From: RI-153 sp041391225
Lineage (GTDB): Bacteria; Chloroflexota; Anaerolineae; Caldilineales; Caldilineaceae
DNA: 64,000 nucleotides
Assembly: GCA_041391225.1 (NCBI GenBank)
Contig: JAWKOL010000020.1
Location: 1-64,000 of the forward strand
Direction: 5' to 3'
Under the pieces are notes generated by a model. The model was not told the DNA's origin. It worked only from the letters and a program-made list of their open reading frames with translations, and ran no database searches. The position numbers were made by a program, and so were the translations under genes. Shown here one piece after another: positions 18,424 through 27,598 of the stretch; position 1 is the first letter of the stretch, and the number at the start of each line of letters is the position of its first letter.

Positions 18424-19520
18424 CAAGCCACAACTCCCGGCGCTACGACGCCGCGCAGGTTGAGCGTTTCGGCATAGTGACAGGCCACAAAGCGATTGGG
18501 CTGCACTTCGCGCAGTTCCGGCGTCTCGTTGACGCAGGTTTTGCCGTCGCTGTAGCGACAACGAGGATGGAAGTAGCAGCCGCTGGGCGGATTGGCCGGA
18601 TCGGGTACGTCACCTTCGAGTACGATGCGCTGCTTGATGTCGCGCACCCGCGGATCGGGCTGCGGCACAGCGGAAAGCAGCGCTTCGGTGTACGGATGCA
18701 GCGGCTGGGCGAAGAGTTCGTCGGTGCTAGCCAGTTCCACGAGTTGGCCCACGTACATCACCGCCACGCGATCGCAAATGTACTCCACCACGCTCAGATC
18801 GTGGGCGATGAAGAGGTAGGTGAGGTGGAATTCCTTTTGCAGATCCTCCAGCAGGTTGAGGATCTGGAAGCGCACCGACACATCCAGCGCGGAGACAGCT
18901 TCATCGCAGAGCACCAACCGCGGATCTAGCGCCAGCGAGCGGGCGATGCCGATGCGCTGGCGTTCGCCGCCGCTGAAGGCGTGGGGATAGCGTTTCATGT
19001 ACTCGGGGCGCAGGCCCACACGGCGCAGCAGACCGGCCACACGGTCTTCGAGTTCTTTGCCGCGGGCGATGTTGTTCACCTTGAGCGGTTCGCCCACCAG
19101 ATCGAGCACCGGCATACGCGGGTTCAACGACGAGTAGGGATCCTGGAAGATCATGCGGATCTCGCGGTGATAGTGCTTCAGATCCATGCCGCCCATGGGC
19201 GCAAGATCGACGACGCTGTTGTCGGGGTTGCGGTAGAGGATCTTCCCCGACGTGGGTTTGTAGAAGCGGATGATACAGCGACCGGTTGTGGTCTTGCCGC
19301 AGCCGCTTTCACCCACCAGCCCCAGCGTTTCACCGGGACGGATGAAGAGGTTGACGCCGTCTACTGCCTTGACATGACCCACCACGCGACGGAATACACC
19401 GCGGCGGATGGGGAAGTGCATCTTCAGATTTTGCACCTGCAACAGGGCGTCGCTGCGCATGTTGTGGAGCGAACCTGCTTCTTGGGCTTGAACTTTGCCG
19501 TTGGTTTGCATGGCACTCAT
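18423..19520 (-). CDS. oppF: Oligopeptide/oligosaccharide ABC transporter ATPase, OppF type
   Basis: 365 residues. Walker A GESGCGKTT is near residue 75; the signature FSGGERQRIGIARSLAL and Walker B VLCDEAVSALD follow. The C-terminal oligopeptide/dipeptide extension has the cysteine motif CYFHPRCRYSDGKTC. The start ATG at 19520 overlaps the TAA of oppD (TAATG). It would pair with OppD as the cytoplasmic ATPase heterodimer energising OppB/OppC uptake. Confidence 0.9.
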   Translation of the reverse strand: MSAMQTNGKVQAQEAGSLHNMRSDALLQVQNLKMHFPIRRGVFRRVVGHVKAVDGVNLFIRPGETLGLVGESGCGKTTTGRCIIRFYKPTSGKILYRNPDNSVVDLAPMGGMDLKHYHREIRMIFQDPYSSLNPRMPVLDLVGEPLKVNNIARGKELEDRVAGLLRRVGLRPEYMKRYPHAFSGGERQRIGIARSLALDPRLVLCDEAVSALDVSVRFQILNLLEDLQKEFHLTYLFIAHDLSVVEYICDRVAVMYVGQLVELASTDELFAQPLHPYTEALLSAVPQPDPRVRDIKQRIVLEGDVPDPANPPSGCYFHPRCRYSDGKTCVNETPELREVQPNRFVACHYAETLNLRGVVAPGVVA

Positions 19521-20593
19521 TAGGCTACCTCAGTCTGTGACATGGCCTGTGCGCCTTCGGCGCCGCCGTAGAGCAGACAACGCACCTGGCGATCATTCTC
19601 CAGTTCAATCGTGGGCGGGGCAATGCGATCACACTGGCCCGGCATGAATTCATCGCAGCGGGTGTGGTAGGGGCAGCCGCCGGGCCGGTTGTACGGATCG
19701 GGGACCATGCCGCGGATCGAGTTGAGCCGCTGGCCTGCTGCCCGCAGCCCCAGTTTGGGGATCGAGCGCAGCAGCGCCTGGGTGTACGGGTGCTTGGCGT
19801 CGTGGAAGATCTCGTCCACGGTGCCTTTTTCGGCCACGGTACCCAGATACATCACCACCACGTCGTCGGCCATTTCGGCCACCACACCCAGATCGTGGGT
19901 GATGAGCATGATGCTCATGCCGAATTCTTCTTTGAGTTCCAACATCAGATCCAGGATCTGGGCCTGCGTGGTCACGTCCAGCGCCGTGGTGGGTTCGTCG
20001 GCGATGAGCAGGCTGGGGTTACAACTGAGCGCCATCGCGATCATGGTACGCTGGCGCATACCACCGCTGAGTTGGAACGTGTAGTTGTCGATGCGGTCGC
20101 CAGGTTTGGGGATGCCCACACGGCGCAGCAGTTCGATGGCCCGCTCGCGCGCCTCCTGTTTGGTGACAGGCATGTGCAGCATGATCGCCTCGGTGATCTG
20201 GTCACCGATGGTGTGGATCGGGCTGAGCGAAGTCATCGGCTCCTGGAAGATCATGGAGATGTCTTTGCCGCGGATGTCGCGGATCTGGCTGCCGCGTGGG
20301 TCGATCTTCGCCAGATCGATGACCTCTTGCGCCTGGCTCGTCCCGTTCCCCTGCGGCGTGCGTCGATGAAAAAGGATCTCGCCTTCCACCACCCGCCCGG
20401 GGTAGTCCACAATCTGCAGAATCGAGCGGGCGGTGATGCTCTTGCCGCAGCCGCTTTCACCCACTACGCACAAGATCTCGCCACGCTGAATATCGAAATC
20501 CACCCCGTCCACCGCACGCACAACGCCGTCGTCGGTGAAGAAGTGTGTCTTCAAGCCTTTGACTTGGATCAAAGGATCATTTTTTGGGGTCAT
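19520..20593 (-). CDS. oppD: Oligopeptide/oligosaccharide ABC transporter ATPase, OppD type
   Basis: 357 residues from ATG 20593 behind AGGACGA. Walker A GESGCGKSI, Q loop FQEPMTSLSP, signature LSGGMRQRTMIAMAL and Walker B LLIADEPTTALD are intact. The C-terminal motif GGCPYHTRCDEFMPGQC is typical of OppD. The gene overlaps oppF and is preceded by a heptamer hairpin and the broken oppC. Confidence 0.9.
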   Translation of the reverse strand: MTPKNDPLIQVKGLKTHFFTDDGVVRAVDGVDFDIQRGEILCVVGESGCGKSITARSILQIVDYPGRVVEGEILFHRRTPQGNGTSQAQEVIDLAKIDPRGSQIRDIRGKDISMIFQEPMTSLSPIHTIGDQITEAIMLHMPVTKQEARERAIELLRRVGIPKPGDRIDNYTFQLSGGMRQRTMIAMALSCNPSLLIADEPTTALDVTTQAQILDLMLELKEEFGMSIMLITHDLGVVAEMADDVVVMYLGTVAEKGTVDEIFHDAKHPYTQALLRSIPKLGLRAAGQRLNSIRGMVPDPYNRPGGCPYHTRCDEFMPGQCDRIAPPTIELENDRQVRCLLYGGAEGAQAMSQTEVA

Positions 20594-20609
20594 TGCTTCG
20601 TCCTAGTTT

Positions 20610-20706
20610 GGTGATTGGTGACTGGCGATTGGTGATTGGTGATTAGGTCTGCCATTCGTCACCTAGTGGGCAGACCCAATCACCAATCACAGATCACAAA
20701 TCACTA
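20610..20706. repeat. Heptamer inverted repeat between oppC remnant and oppD
   Basis: Five units of GGTGATT/GGCGATT type on the left, then a small palindrome (GGTCTGCC...GGGCAGACC), then complementary AATCACC/AATCACA units. The structure is a near-perfect long hairpin, and the array ends 3 bp before the oppC stop codon. Confidence 0.7.
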
Positions 20707-20708
20707 CT

Positions 20709-21220
20709 TTACCGTCCGTACGGATCCGCGGCATCGCGCAGGCCGTCGCCGAGGAAGTTCAGCGCCAACACGGCGACCACAACGGCCAAGCCCGGCCAGA
20801 GCAGCCAGGGGGCGGTGGCGACGGAGCGGATGTTTTGCGCCTCTTGCAGCAACACCCCCCAACTGACGATGGGCGGACGCAGCCCCAGGCCAAGGAAGCT
20901 CAGCGCCGTCTCGGCCAGAATCATGCCTGGGATCGAGAGTGTGAGCGAGGCGATGATGTGGCTGAAGAATGACGGCACCATGTGTACCCAGATCGTGCGC
21001 CATTCGCTGTTGCCGTCCAGCCGGGCGGACATGACGAAGTCTTCGGGCGCAGCGAGAGAAACCAGCACCACACGCGCCAGCCCGGTCCACCCGATCAGCA
21101 GAGGATGATGGTGATGCCAAAGTAGATCCGCGCAGCGTGCCAGCTCGAAGGCAGCGCTGCGGCAGCCCATCCACAGCGGAATGTCTGGCGATCATCGCCG
21201 GGGTTTGATTCTTGGCTCAT
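20709..21220 (-). pseudogene. oppC: oppC permease, internally deleted and frame-broken
   Basis: An ATG at 21220 opens the beginning of an OppC-like protein (MSQESNPGDDRQT). The next segment already matches the region just before the conserved permease loop (ARIYFGITII), so about 150-200 residues including most membrane segments appear to be missing. The frame then shifts at least twice before LIGWTGLARVV and again before EDFVMSARLDGNSEWR, after which the C-terminal permease domain is intact to the TAA at 20709. As sequenced it cannot make a working permease. The remaining opp genes look intact, so either the transporter uses another permease or this stretch is misassembled. Confidence 0.75.
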
Positions 21221-21442
21221 GCCTGCCTCTTTTTCATTCTCATATTTCGTGCGGTCGCAACCGATCCTACACGCCTATCCATCAAAAAAACAGCGGAAGG
21301 CTGCGCGCCCCCGCTGCTTCGTTGATCATTCAATTGAGACGCCGATGCAATGCCGCCACGCGCTCACTGGCTTGTGGCGAAAAACCACGGCCGAAACACA
21401 GCGTCACCGTTCGAGATTGCCGGTGATTTGTGCCGGGATCGC

Positions 21443-21670
21443 CTACAAGATCTTGAGCGAAACCTGGCGTCCATCGTGAGTGGTCGCGGCGCGCAACACG
21501 GTGCGCATGGCGTTTGCCACGCGGCCGCCTTTGCCAATCACGCGCCCGGCGTCCTCTTGCGATACTTCCAAGCGCAACATCACCCGATCTCGCTGCGCTC
21601 GCTTCGTCACCCGCACCTGATCGGGGTGTTCGACCAGGGCTTTGGCCATGAATTCAACCAACTTCTCCAT
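21443..21670 (-). CDS. khpA: KH-domain RNA-binding protein KhpA (YlqC)
   Basis: 75 residues, the normal length, from ATG 21670 behind GGGAGGA. The KH signature is visible as RVIGKGGRVANAMRTV. KhpA binds RNA, with KhpB in other bacteria, and usually lies directly downstream of rpsP in the rpsP-khpA-rimM-trmD cluster. Here the rpsP-khpA pair is retained, but rimM and trmD are absent and the next gene is the oppC remnant. Confidence 0.9.
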   Translation of the reverse strand: MEKLVEFMAKALVEHPDQVRVTKRAQRDRVMLRLEVSQEDAGRVIGKGGRVANAMRTVLRAATTHDGRQVSLKIL

Positions 21671-21734
21671 CGGGTCCTCCCTTGTGAACTTTAGGATGGA
21701 ACCTGTGTCCGGTGCAGATACAGCCTACCGATGA

Positions 21735-22040
21735 CTAAGCGGCGACTTCTTCGGCCACCGGTTCTTCTGCTGCGGGCTGGTAGATCACCTTGCCGCTGGC
21801 ATCGATAACGCTTTCTTTGACCAGGATTGGGGTCAAGGCGTCGCTGGGCTGTGCGCCGTTGGAAAGCCAGTAGGCTGCGCGGTCGGCCTTGAGGTTGATG
21901 GAAGGCGGATCGATCAGCGGGTTGTAGGTGCCGATGGTCTCGATGAAGCGGCCATCACGCGCGTTGCGCTGGTTGGCCACTACGATACGGTAAAACGGTG
22001 ATTTTTTTGCGCCCATGCGGCGCAGGCGAATGCGGACCAC
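21735..22040 (-). CDS. rpsP: 30S ribosomal protein bS16
   Basis: 101 residues starting at GTG 22040 behind AAGGAG. The N-terminal MVRIRLRRMGAKKSPFYRI core, with RDGRFIETIGTYNP following, is diagnostic of bS16. The C-terminus is a short acidic, alanine-rich tail (EEPVAEEVAA), a common lineage-specific extension. It is followed by khpA in the usual order. Both are unusual guests inside an oligosaccharide-transport locus. Confidence 0.95.
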   Translation of the reverse strand: MVRIRLRRMGAKKSPFYRIVVANQRNARDGRFIETIGTYNPLIDPPSINLKADRAAYWLSNGAQPSDALTPILVKESVIDASGKVIYQPAAEEPVAEEVAA

Positions 22041-22126
22041 TACGCTCTTGCTCCTTTTGAATACAATCTGTATCTGTTAGCCGGGTATAGAATCGTCTGA
22101 ATTATCCAAGTCACAAAGTCACAACA

Positions 22127-22203
22127 ATCCTGAAATTACAGTGCGCAGCAGAGCGTCCACTCTGAATTGGTGAAACCCGCTGGGCTGCTGTGAATTTCAG
22201 GAT
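22127..22203 (+). repeat. 77-bp MITE-like palindromic element, copy 1
   Basis: Ends are imperfect inverted repeats: ATCCTGAAATTACAG at the left and CTGTGAATTTCAGGAT at the right, with CAGCAG/CTGCTG continuing the stem. A second copy of the same 77-bp length, about 90% identical by eye, lies at 28188-28264 in the opposite orientation. It sits 6 bp past the oppB stop. Confidence 0.8.
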
Positions 22204-22209
22204 AGACTC

Positions 22210-23199
22210 TTACTGAGTAAACCGAATGCGCGGATCGAGCCAGGCAAGCAAAATATCCGAAATCAGCGTGCCGATGACTGTCAGCGTGCTAAGCAACATG
22301 ATGAAACTGCCCGCCAGGTACATGTCCTGTGACATGAGCGCCCGCAGCAGCAGCGGGCCGGTGGTGGGCAGGCTGAGGACGATGGAAACAATCGCCGCGC
22401 CGGAAACCAGCACAGGCAATGTCCACCCTACGGTGCTGATGAAGGGGTTGAGCGCCACACGTACCGGGTACTTGAGCAGCAGCCGTCGCTCGGGGAGTCC
22501 TTTGGCGCGGGCGGTGACCACGTAGGGTTTGTGCAGCTCGTCGAGCAGGTTGGCGCGCATGATGCGGATCAGGCCGGCCGTGCCTGCGGTGCCGATGATC
22601 ACCACCGGAATCCACAGGTGGGCGAACATGTCCATGATCTTGGCGAAACTCCAGGGTGCGTCAACGTACTCTGGGGAGAAGAGACCTCCCACGCTCTGGT
22701 TGAAGTATTTGAAGGCAATGTACATGAGCACCAGCGCCAACAGGAAGTTGGGGATCGCCAACCCCACGTAGCCAATTACGGTAAAAAGATAGTCTCCCAA
22801 CGAGTATTGACGTACCGCTGAGTAGATGCCGATAGGAAAGGCGACCACCCAGGTAAACAACAATGTCGTCAGCGAGAGGACAAAGGTTAGCGCCAGTCGA
22901 CCCCAGATCAGGGTGTTGACTGGCTGATTCCACTCGAACGATTGGCCGAAGTCACCGCGCAGCAGAATGCCGGAGATCCACTTCCAGTATTGCACGTAGA
23001 TGGGCTGTCCCAGGCCATAACGTTGCTCCAACGCTACCAATTGCGCCCGGTCCACCGTTTCGCCGGTGGCGGCCATGGTTGCCACCAACGAGGTGAGGTA
23101 ATCGCCCGGCGGCAATTGGATGATCACAAAGGAGACGATGGAAATCACAAACAGGGTGGGGATCATGTACAGGATCCGCCGAATGATGAATTGGAGCAT
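22210..23199 (-). CDS. oppB: Oligopeptide/oligosaccharide ABC transporter permease, OppB type
   Basis: 329 residues from ATG 23199 behind AGGAGGATT. Six membrane segments are seen, with the first at residues 8-30. The conserved inner-membrane coupling loop is RAKGLPERRLLLKYPVRVAL near residue 230, and the C-terminus LAWLDPRIRF is typical. It provides half of the transport channel. Its partner oppC is broken, and rpsP-khpA intervene. Confidence 0.9.
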   Translation of the reverse strand: MLQFIIRRILYMIPTLFVISIVSFVIIQLPPGDYLTSLVATMAATGETVDRAQLVALEQRYGLGQPIYVQYWKWISGILLRGDFGQSFEWNQPVNTLIWGRLALTFVLSLTTLLFTWVVAFPIGIYSAVRQYSLGDYLFTVIGYVGLAIPNFLLALVLMYIAFKYFNQSVGGLFSPEYVDAPWSFAKIMDMFAHLWIPVVIIGTAGTAGLIRIMRANLLDELHKPYVVTARAKGLPERRLLLKYPVRVALNPFISTVGWTLPVLVSGAAIVSIVLSLPTTGPLLLRALMSQDMYLAGSFIMLLSTLTVIGTLISDILLAWLDPRIRFTQ

Positions 23200-23243
23200 G
23201 AAATCCTCCTGGAAACTTCAAGACGGAATAGAGCGCAGAAATT

Positions 23244-23280
23244 GATCCACGAAGCCACACGAAGTGACACGAAGCGCAGA
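23244..23280. repeat. CACGAAG repeat, single arm
   Basis: GATCCACGAAG followed by two more ACACGAAG units, without the complementary arm. It matches the left end of the CACGAAG elements at 3132 and 30850. Confidence 0.5.
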
Positions 23281-23343
23281 AAGCGTTTTGTAGATATTCA
23301 AACTTTCAGAAACCATTTTTTCCAGGTCCGGTCGAAATTTAGG

Positions 23344-23376
23344 GGCTGGGCATCGTCGCGCGGACGATGCCCAGCC
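23344..23376 (-). terminator. Strong intercistronic hairpin after the binding protein
   Basis: Perfect 14-bp arms, GGCTGGGCATCGTC and GACGATGCCCAGCC, around a 5-nt loop between the binding-protein stop (23433) and the oppB start (23199). There is no clear T run. A role as a partial terminator or 3'-end stabiliser that raises binding-protein expression over permease is likely, by analogy with other ABC operons. Confidence 0.6.
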
Positions 23377-23432
23377 GGTGCTGCAATAGGGTTGCCTGTC
23401 ACCGATGAGGCAGGGCGGCAGGCGTGTCCTAT

Positions 23433-25447
23433 CTACTGCTCAAGCCAGTAGGTGGACGGGTTGGTGGGGAAGGGATCCGGGTAGTTCCACGATTCGGGCA
23501 TGGCGTCGGGTACGTTGTGCATCTTGTTGGAGACGACGCCGTAGGCCGGGGTCTCGATACCGATGCCGATGGTGTAGAAGCGGTCGATGGCGATATCGAT
23601 GATCTCGTTCATGTACTCGCGTTGCAGATCGGGATCGGCGGTCGCCTTGACCATGTCGTAGAGTTCCTGCTGGCGCTTCACATCGTCGGGCGGTTCTTGC
23701 GGCTCGATGGTGGCGGCGCCCAGATCATACCACGCGCCCCACGCCGGTGCGAAGAAGCTGCCAATGCCGGCGGGCATGAGGAACGGCCCCACGTTGAGGA
23801 TGGTGGCCAGGCCGCCGTCGCTGAAGTCGGCTGTGGCGTCGAAGTCGTTGGCTTCGCGGCGCTCGGTGAGTAGTTCACCGGTGATGCTGGCGATATTCAG
23901 ATCGACGCCAACTTCGGCCCAGTAGATTTCCACAATTCGGCGGCGTCCACCCAGTCGGTGAAGCGGGTGCCGTCGATGAGCAGTTCGAAGCTGAAGGGTT
24001 CGCCGTTAGGCAGCAGGCGGATGCCGTCGCCGTTCTTCTCGGGGTAGATGCCGTCGAGGATCTCGTTGGCCATGTCCACATCGTATTCGGTGTACTGCTT
24101 GGCCAGCGTCTCGTTGTAGAACTCACTCTGCGGCTTGGGTGCGCCCTGCCATGGCTCGCCCTGGCTCACCCACACAGTGTCGATGATCTCCTGGCGGTTG
24201 ATGGCGTGGGAGAGGGCGATGCGCACATCTTTGTTCTGGAAGGCTTCGGCCAGCACTTCGTTCTTGCTGTTCATGTTCAGCTTGATCAGCACGCGGTTTG
24301 CCTGATCGCGGATCTGATCGAAGAAGTGATAGTCGCCTTCTTCCATGTTGTCGGCGAAGACGGCCTTGTTCTGCAAGATGTTCTGGTAGTAGTTGAGGAA
24401 TTCCACCTCGCCACTGAGCGTGCGCAGCAAGAGGACATTGGGATCACCCAGGAATTCCCACTCGATGCGGTCGATGTAGGGCAGTTGGTTGCCTTCGGTG
24501 TCGACCTTCCAGTAGTAGGGATTGCGCTCGGTGACGGCGCGGGTGACGTTGCCGCCCGCCGGCTCGGTGACGTGCCAGGCGTAGATCACGGGCAGATCGG
24601 CGTTGGTCCAACCAGCGCCGTTGTTGGAGCGCGAACCTGTCTTCGACTGGAGGAGTTCCACCCAACTTGGCTGCTCGGCTTCGGCGACCAGTTCATCCAG
24701 ATTCTCGGTGTTGTAGCTGGCGTGGAACTGCTTGACGTAGTGCTCGGGGAACTCGACCATGTCGGAGCCATCGGGCGTGGCCAGGCGCTGCAAGAAGAGG
24801 CCGTAGGGCGCCACAAAGCTGAACTTGATCGTGTAATCGTCGATCTTTTCGATGACAACGAATTCGCCGTTCACCGTCAACCAGCTTGGCAGCGCAGGCG
24901 TGATGTCGGTGTTGAGCACAATGTCGTTGTACCAGAACATGATGTCGTCGGCAGTGAAGAGTTCACCGTCGGACCAACGCACACCTTCGCGCAGTTGGAA
25001 GGTGAATTCGGTGGCGTCGTCGTTCACTTCCCACGATTCGGCCAGGTTCGGCACAAGGCCGTCCCAGTTCGGCGTCCAAGTGACGAGGTTTTCGGCGCCC
25101 ATCATGGAATAGAGGCGCGACGACCACGAACCGACCAGCGGATGGTGCAACGTGCCACCGTACTGGCCGATGGATTCAATCGGTTCCAGCACCTTGGGGT
25201 TCACGGGCAGGCGTTCTTCCAGCGGTGGGAGTTCACCGGCGGCGACCATTTCGGCCAGCATGGGTGCTTCGTTGGCCGACCCACCCTCGGGGACAGCGGC
25301 GGGTTCGGATGCAGCGGGGGCGGCGGGTTCGGCTGCGGCCGGTTCAGACGGGGTCTCGGCTGATGTACAGGCACTAAACACGAGTCCTAGCAAAAGCAGC
25401 ACAGCAAGGATACGGTACAGCGAACTGGTTCGGTGTATGCGTCTCAC
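23433..25447 (-). CDS. Family-5 ABC solute-binding lipoprotein; frame broken near 23930
   Basis: Starts at GTG 25447 behind AAGGAG. A Sec signal and lipobox LVFSAC anchor it outside the membrane. The paralogue motif GELPPLEERLPVNP, the family-5 signature FTADDIMFWYND and the SHAINRQEIIDTV motif are present. The frame ends after TDWVDAAEL and resumes one base off as VEIYWAEVGVDLN to the stop at 23433. Restoring one G in TTGTGG (giving TTGGTGG) rejoins them into about 671 residues, so the break is likely technical. Ligand probably an oligosaccharide. It lies upstream of oppB with a strong hairpin between. Confidence 0.8.
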
Positions 25448-25495
25448 TTGGATCTTCTCCTTGTGGGGTTAGGTAGAAATGCTGCATCCAAAGCT

Positions 25496-25536
25496 AAGAG
25501 CTTGCCTGTGCGCTTGAAGCGCACAGGCAAGCTCTT
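25496..25536 (-). terminator. Strong hairpin between two binding-protein genes
   Basis: Inverted repeat with about 20-bp arms beginning AAGAGCTTGCCTGTGCGC and ending GCACAGGCAAGCTCTT, 15 bp after the stop of the upstream binding-protein gene. No T run follows on the minus strand, so it is more likely an RNA-stabilising or attenuating hairpin than a full terminator. Confidence 0.65.
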
Positions 25537-25550
25537 ACAGAGAATCAAGT

Positions 25551-27574
25551 TTACTGCGAGATCCAATACTGCTCAGGATTGGTGGGGCCGGGGTTCGGGT
25601 AGAGCCACGAGCCAGGGTGCGGGCTGGGGACATTGTGGAAGTTGTTCTTCACAATACCGTAGCCGGGAGCACCCAAGCTGATGCCGATGGCGTAGAATTC
25701 CTCGGCAGCGATGTCGAGGATCTGATTCATCAGATCGGCCTGCACTGCGGCGTCACCGCTGGCTTTGATCTGATCGTAGAGCTCCATCTGGCGCTTGGTG
25801 TTGGCCGGCGGTTCTTCCGGAGCCGTCAGCGCCCCCTGGCCGGAGGGATTGTTGTAGTACGTCACCCATGCCTGGCCGTAGAGCGATTCCTGGCTGAAGG
25901 GGAAGTACCAGCGCGGTTCGAGGATCACATCCAGGCCACCGTCGCCACCCCAGACGGAAACATCATGCTCGTTGCCGTCTTTGCGGGTATAGAGGAGCGA
26001 ACGGTCGATGCTGTTGATGTTGGCCTGAATGCCAATCTCGGCCCAGTAGCCCTTGACCAGTTCGAGGGTATCGATGCGATCCTGCTGGTTCGAGGTGACA
26101 TCGATTTCCATAATGATGGGTTGCCATCAGGGCCAAGGCGAATGCCGTCGGCGTTCTTCTCGGGGAAGATGCTGTCGAGAATCTCATTGGCCTTGGCAGG
26201 ATCATATTCAGTGTACTGCTTAGCCAAAGTCTCGTTGTAGAAGGGCGATGTGGGGCGCGGCGCCAACTGGTAGGGTTCGCCCTGGCCCACGTAGACCACA
26301 TCGATGATTTCCTGGCGGTTGATGGCGTGGGAGAGCGCAATGCGGAAATCCTTGTTCTGGTAGATTTCGCGCTTCACCGGATCCTTGTGGGTCAGGTTGA
26401 GGGCAATCGCCACGGTGTTCATGCCGGAGGGAATGGTGTCGAAGAAGCCATATTCGCCGGCCTCTGCGTTGTCGGCAAAGACGGCCTTGTTGGCCAGGGT
26501 GGCGATGTGACGATCCTGCATGTCGATGTCGCCGTTGAGCGCGCGCAGCGTCAACACTTCCACGTCTTCGCCGATTTCGGCCAAGAAGCGGTCGATGTAC
26601 GGAAGCTGGCGACCTTCGGTGTCAACCTTCCAGTAGTAGGGGTTGCGTTCGGCCACAACCTGCGTCGAGGTGCCGCCGTAGGGGATGCTGATGTCCCAGG
26701 CAGAGATCACAGGCAGATCGGCATTGTACCAGCGCGCTGTGTACGGTGTACCAGGGACGCCACCACACTTCAGCTCGAACAGATTGACCCAGTCTGTTGC
26801 GTTGTTCTCGGCGATCAGGGCATCCAGGTCGTCGGTATAGGAAGCGTGGAACTGGGAGCAGTAGTGCTCCGGAACTTCAACGATGCCTGCGCCCGAAGGG
26901 GTAGCCATGCGCTGTAAGAATAGGCCGTTCGGCGCTGCGAAGCGGAAGACCACGGTGTAATCATCGATCTTCTCCACAACAACCGGTTCGTCGCCGGCGA
27001 TCAACCAACCACCAACAGGATGCGTTGCAGCGTAGCCTTCGTCCGCGACGGTGGCTTCGTACCAAAAAACAATGTCATCAGCGGTGAAGGGTTCACCATC
27101 CGACCACTTCGTTCCTTCGCGCAAATGGAAGGTGAACTCAGTGGCGTCGTCGCTCGCTTCAACAGATTCGGCCAGGTTCGGGACCACTTCAGACCATGCC
27201 GGATCCCAACGAACGAGGTAGTCGTAGCCGATGGTGCGTACGAGCCAGGCGTTGTCCTGCCCACCGCGCAGGCCGGTACGCCAGGTGCCGCCGTATTCAC
27301 CCAGGCTTTCCACCGGGGTCACAACCATTGGGTTGGTGGGGATGCGCTCTTCGAGGGGGGGGAGTTCACCGGCGGCAACCATCTCGGCCAGCATGGGGGC
27401 TTCTTTGGCTGCGGTGTCCGCGACGGGGGCGGCAGGTTCGGCTGCGGCCGGTTCAGCGGCAGACGGGGCATCGGCGGGGGCAGCAGGCGCACACGCCGCC
27501 AGCACCAAACCCAACACCAAGACTGCCATCAACGCAGGCCAGCGAAACTTGGGCAAAATGCTAAGTGATCGCAC
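25551..27574 (-). CDS. Family-5 ABC solute-binding lipoprotein, operon head; frame broken near 26115
   Basis: A GTG start at 27574, behind AGAGGAG, gives RSLSILPKFRW, a Sec signal and lipobox LVLAAC. A TTG further upstream lacks a site. The protein has the paralogue motif GELPPLEERIPTNP, FTADDIVFWYEA and SHAINRQEIIDVV. At about 26115 the frame slips in a C run (GGCAACCC); adding one C restores MEIDVTSNQQDRID and a protein of about 674 residues. It is the first gene of the long minus-strand run and shares high similarity in organisation with the next gene, so the two look like tandem duplicates. Confidence 0.8.
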
Positions 27575-27598
27575 GTTTGCTTCTCCTCTCTGTGACAA

